Of a DNA stretch of 9,406 bases, positions 8,057-9,406 are shown piece by piece. How positions within the stretch are numbered: position 1 is the stretch's first letter; each line of letters starts with the position of its first letter. Location of the stretch: contig JAPLDV010000444.1 of the NCBI GenBank assembly GCA_026391235.1, positions 1 through 9,406 on the forward strand, written 5' to 3'. The position numbers and the translations under genes are program-made. The notes under the pieces are model-generated. The model was not told where the DNA came from. It did not search any database and was given only the letters and a program-made list of their open reading frames with translations. The stretch is from Bacteroidia bacterium. GTDB lineage: Bacteria > Bacteroidota > Bacteroidia > Bacteroidales > UBA12481.

Positions 8057-8172
8057 GTTCAGCTCATATCGTTAGTTTTTTAAGCAGCGGGCAGAAAATC
8101 CAATGCTCTTTGGGTAACTTTGGGAGACTTAGTTACTGATTTGGTCCACTTTCATAGTTCCCTTAGGCCTTT

Positions 8173-8907
8173 TTACTGGTTGGTTAGTCGTTCAATAAAC
8201 GAGGCCACATCTTGCTTTTTCCCTCGTCTTGCTGCATAATTGAGCATCCGGGTTTCATTAACCGAATATTTTTCCAGGACGCTGCTAAAAATGAATTCCA
8301 GTTCACCACCCTGAAAAAGTGTGAACAGCTTTGTATCCGCATACAGATCAACCAGGATTTTTTCAATGAGGGGCACTGTGTAAGTACCTGTTTTCTGAAC
8401 AGGTGATTTGGAAATCAATGGACGGACCACGACCGTATCGGAGTTCGGGCTGATGTAGTTATCCAGCTGATCAGGATCAGGCCTCAAAAGGATGTTTCGC
8501 ATCTTGGTATTCAACAAGTGATTGAACACGAATTCCTCACTGCCTTTTTCGACTTCAAGAATACTGAATGACCTGCCGGGTTGGTGAAGCATGAACTCGT
8601 GGATCCATTTGGTTGACCAGATGCAAGCCTTAATGCCCGGAAACTCTTTCGTAACCCGTCCGAATATTTCCTTTTGCCGGTTTTCCAGGACCGGTAAAAA
8701 TGGTGGTAAAATGACCAGGGAAAACCAGGTTTTGTCAATTGCACGAATGATTCCGTTTTCTTTCAGATTATATATGCGCCAGCGGATGGTGGTTTCTTTT
8801 ACCTCCGGATCCAGTTCCCGAAAGAACTCATAGAGTTGAGCTCTTGTAAATGCAGTAGTGTCGCTGAATTTTATTCTTAATTGGTTTACGACCAGAATGT
8901 TTACCAA
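8173..8907 (-). CDS. AbiEi/DUF6577-like winged-helix protein, antitoxin-type, without adjacent toxin
   Basis: The protein (244 residues from a TTG at 8907) has an N-terminal winged-helix segment (about 20-61: FTRAQLYEFFREL, then TTIRWRIYNLKENGII). A C-terminal domain follows with LRPDPDQLDNYI, VVRPLISKSPV, VPLIEKILVDLYAD (about 178-191) and MLNYAARRGKK. This layout resembles AbiEi-type antitoxins of type IV systems, and the DUF6577 group of Bacteroidota in particular, which repress their own promoter. The usual partner, a nucleotidyltransferase of the AbiEii type, is not present on either side: the convergent LolA-like gene ends 116 bases away. The open frame reaches back to TTG 8949, but a promoter element lies inside that stretch, so a start at or after 8907 is likelier. 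No ATG exists in frame near the 5' end. An ATG at 8912 in another frame stops after three codons. The family call rests on pattern memory and is moderate. Confidence 0.6.
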   Translation of the reverse strand: MVNILVVNQLRIKFSDTTAFTRAQLYEFFRELDPEVKETTIRWRIYNLKENGIIRAIDKTWFSLVILPPFLPVLENRQKEIFGRVTKEFPGIKACIWSTKWIHEFMLHQPGRSFSILEVEKGSEEFVFNHLLNTKMRNILLRPDPDQLDNYISPNSDTVVVRPLISKSPVQKTGTYTVPLIEKILVDLYADTKLFTLFQGGELEFIFSSVLEKYSVNETRMLNYAARRGKKQDVASFIERLTNQ

Positions 8908-8929
8908 AGCATTGATATTAAAATCGAAA

Positions 8930-8960
8930 CAAAGATAAGACAAAATCAAACAAAAGACAA
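8930..8960 (-). promoter_or_regulatory. Putative Bacteroidetes-type promoter of the AbiEi-like gene
   Basis: On the minus strand TATCTTTG (8937-8930) fits the -7 consensus TAnnTTTG, and a TTG at 8960-8958 lies 20 bases upstream, a normal spacing for the -33 element. Transcription would begin near 8923. The element sits inside the longest possible reading frame of the downstream gene, which argues against its TTG start at 8949. Confidence 0.55.
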
Positions 8961-9006
8961 TAAAATGTAAAAATTGTCAAATGTTTGAAAATGTCACTCG
9001 TCTTTA

Positions 9007-9114
9007 TCATCCCTGGCTTCCCAACCAGTACTCCCCCAGCGGAAAATAGGTGAGTCCTTCCGGTGCCAGTCGCGATTCAATTAGCTTCTTGTGTCCTCGA
9101 GCATTTGGCTCAAT
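9007..9114 (-). other. Possible degenerate coding remnant
   Basis: In the region between the AbiEi-like gene and the partial gene at 9188, one minus-strand frame is open for 35 codons between a TGA (9115-9117) and a TGA (9007-9009, followed by TAA). It reads IEPNARGHKKLIESRLAPEG, then LTYFPLGEYW and a short tail. The PNARGHKKLIE part recalls the H-x-N-x-x-GH end of SGNH/GDSL hydrolases, and the same frame upstream of the first stop reads WTKLHPNS. It is too short to assign. Chance cannot be excluded. Confidence 0.2.
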
Positions 9115-9149
9115 TCAGGAGTTGGGATGGAGTTTTGTCCAAAATTTGT

Positions 9150-9157
9150 TAATTTTG
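9150..9157 (+). promoter_or_regulatory. Putative -7 element before the partial secreted-protein gene
   Basis: TAATTTTG at 9150-9157 fits TAnnTTTG and lies 30 bases before ATG 9188. The nearest upstream TTG elements are 12 bases (TTTG 9134-9137) or 25 bases (TTG 9122-9124) away, neither ideal, so the call is weak. Confidence 0.35.
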
Positions 9158-9187
9158 ATTGTCCCAGCAAACTTAATATCGGCTTCC

Positions 9188-9406
9188 ATGAAAAGGGATA
9201 TCTGTGTCATAGCTTTTTTATGCGGGTTTTCAGCTTTTTCCTTCGCTCAGGTTAAACCGTTACTACCTGATTCCATTATCGGTTATGTGCCCAATTATTT
9301 TACCGTCAGACTCCCTTTTTATAAGGGTTCAAAAAATGGAGATGTCAATTATTCCAGCTGGGGTATAAGAATGAATATTGAAAAATGGATTGATGGTTCT
9401 TATGCA
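9188..9406 (+). CDS. Secreted protein of unknown function, 3' end outside window
   Basis: An ATG at 9188 opens a frame that stays open for 73 codons to the end of the window. It begins MKRDICVIAFLCGFSAFSFA with likely cleavage just before or after the glutamine of FAQ, a classical Bacteroidota signal peptide ending. The mature part visible reads LPDSIIGYVPNYFTVRLPFY, then aromatic-rich sequence including YSSWGIRM and WIDGSYA. No family is recognisable from so little sequence. It could be a surface or type IX cargo protein, but the C-terminus that would show this is missing. A TAnnTTTG element lies 30 bases upstream. Confidence 0.7.
   Translation, partial: MKRDICVIAFLCGFSAFSFAQVKPLLPDSIIGYVPNYFTVRLPFYKGSKNGDVNYSSWGIRMNIEKWIDGSYA

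Noticed and set aside
8113..8137. Inverted repeat GTAACT/AGTTAC between convergent genes
   Set aside because: The stem is short, the loop is 11 bases and no T run follows. A terminator here cannot be supported.

Overview
The window looks like a chromosomal segment of a Bacteroidota bacterium, probably of the Bacteroidales/Marinilabiliales type. The evidence is a type IX secretion C-terminal sorting domain, a LytS/LytTR two-component pair, a Bacteroidetes-type tyrosine recombinase, and promoters of the TAnnTTTG type instead of TATAAT. No RNA genes, CRISPR arrays or intact insertion sequences are visible.

Left end (1-1586): a decayed accessory stretch. A minus-strand AlbA_2/ATP-binding regulator is broken in the middle: its two halves lie in different frames, and the segment that normally joins them appears to be missing. 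Behind it lies the C-terminal catalytic fragment of a tyrosine recombinase, then about 300 bases with no intact gene. This reads as the remains of an integrated element.

Centre-left (1587-3551): a large secreted protein built of PD40/WD40-like propeller blades, ending in a type IX sorting domain. It is clearly richer in G+C than the genes to its right.

Centre (3706-8056): the best-organised part. A sensor kinase (LytS-like) and a LytTR response regulator form a minus-strand operon with an ATGA overlap. Divergent from it, on the plus strand, are an M1-like zinc metallopeptidase and a LolA-like periplasmic protein only 23 bases apart. The layout suggests that the two-component system controls the peptidase operon, but this is inference. 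The peptidase keeps its zinc-binding motif but seems to lack the usual GAMEN glutamate and the catalytic tyrosine.

Right end (8057-9406): a convergent minus-strand winged-helix protein resembling AbiEi/DUF6577 antitoxins, without the expected AbiEii toxin gene next to it and with a good promoter overlapping the 5' end of its reading frame. Past a 280-base intergenic region holding a possible gene remnant, a new secreted protein starts on the plus strand and runs off the window.

Family assignments come from reading motifs in the translations. No database search was possible.
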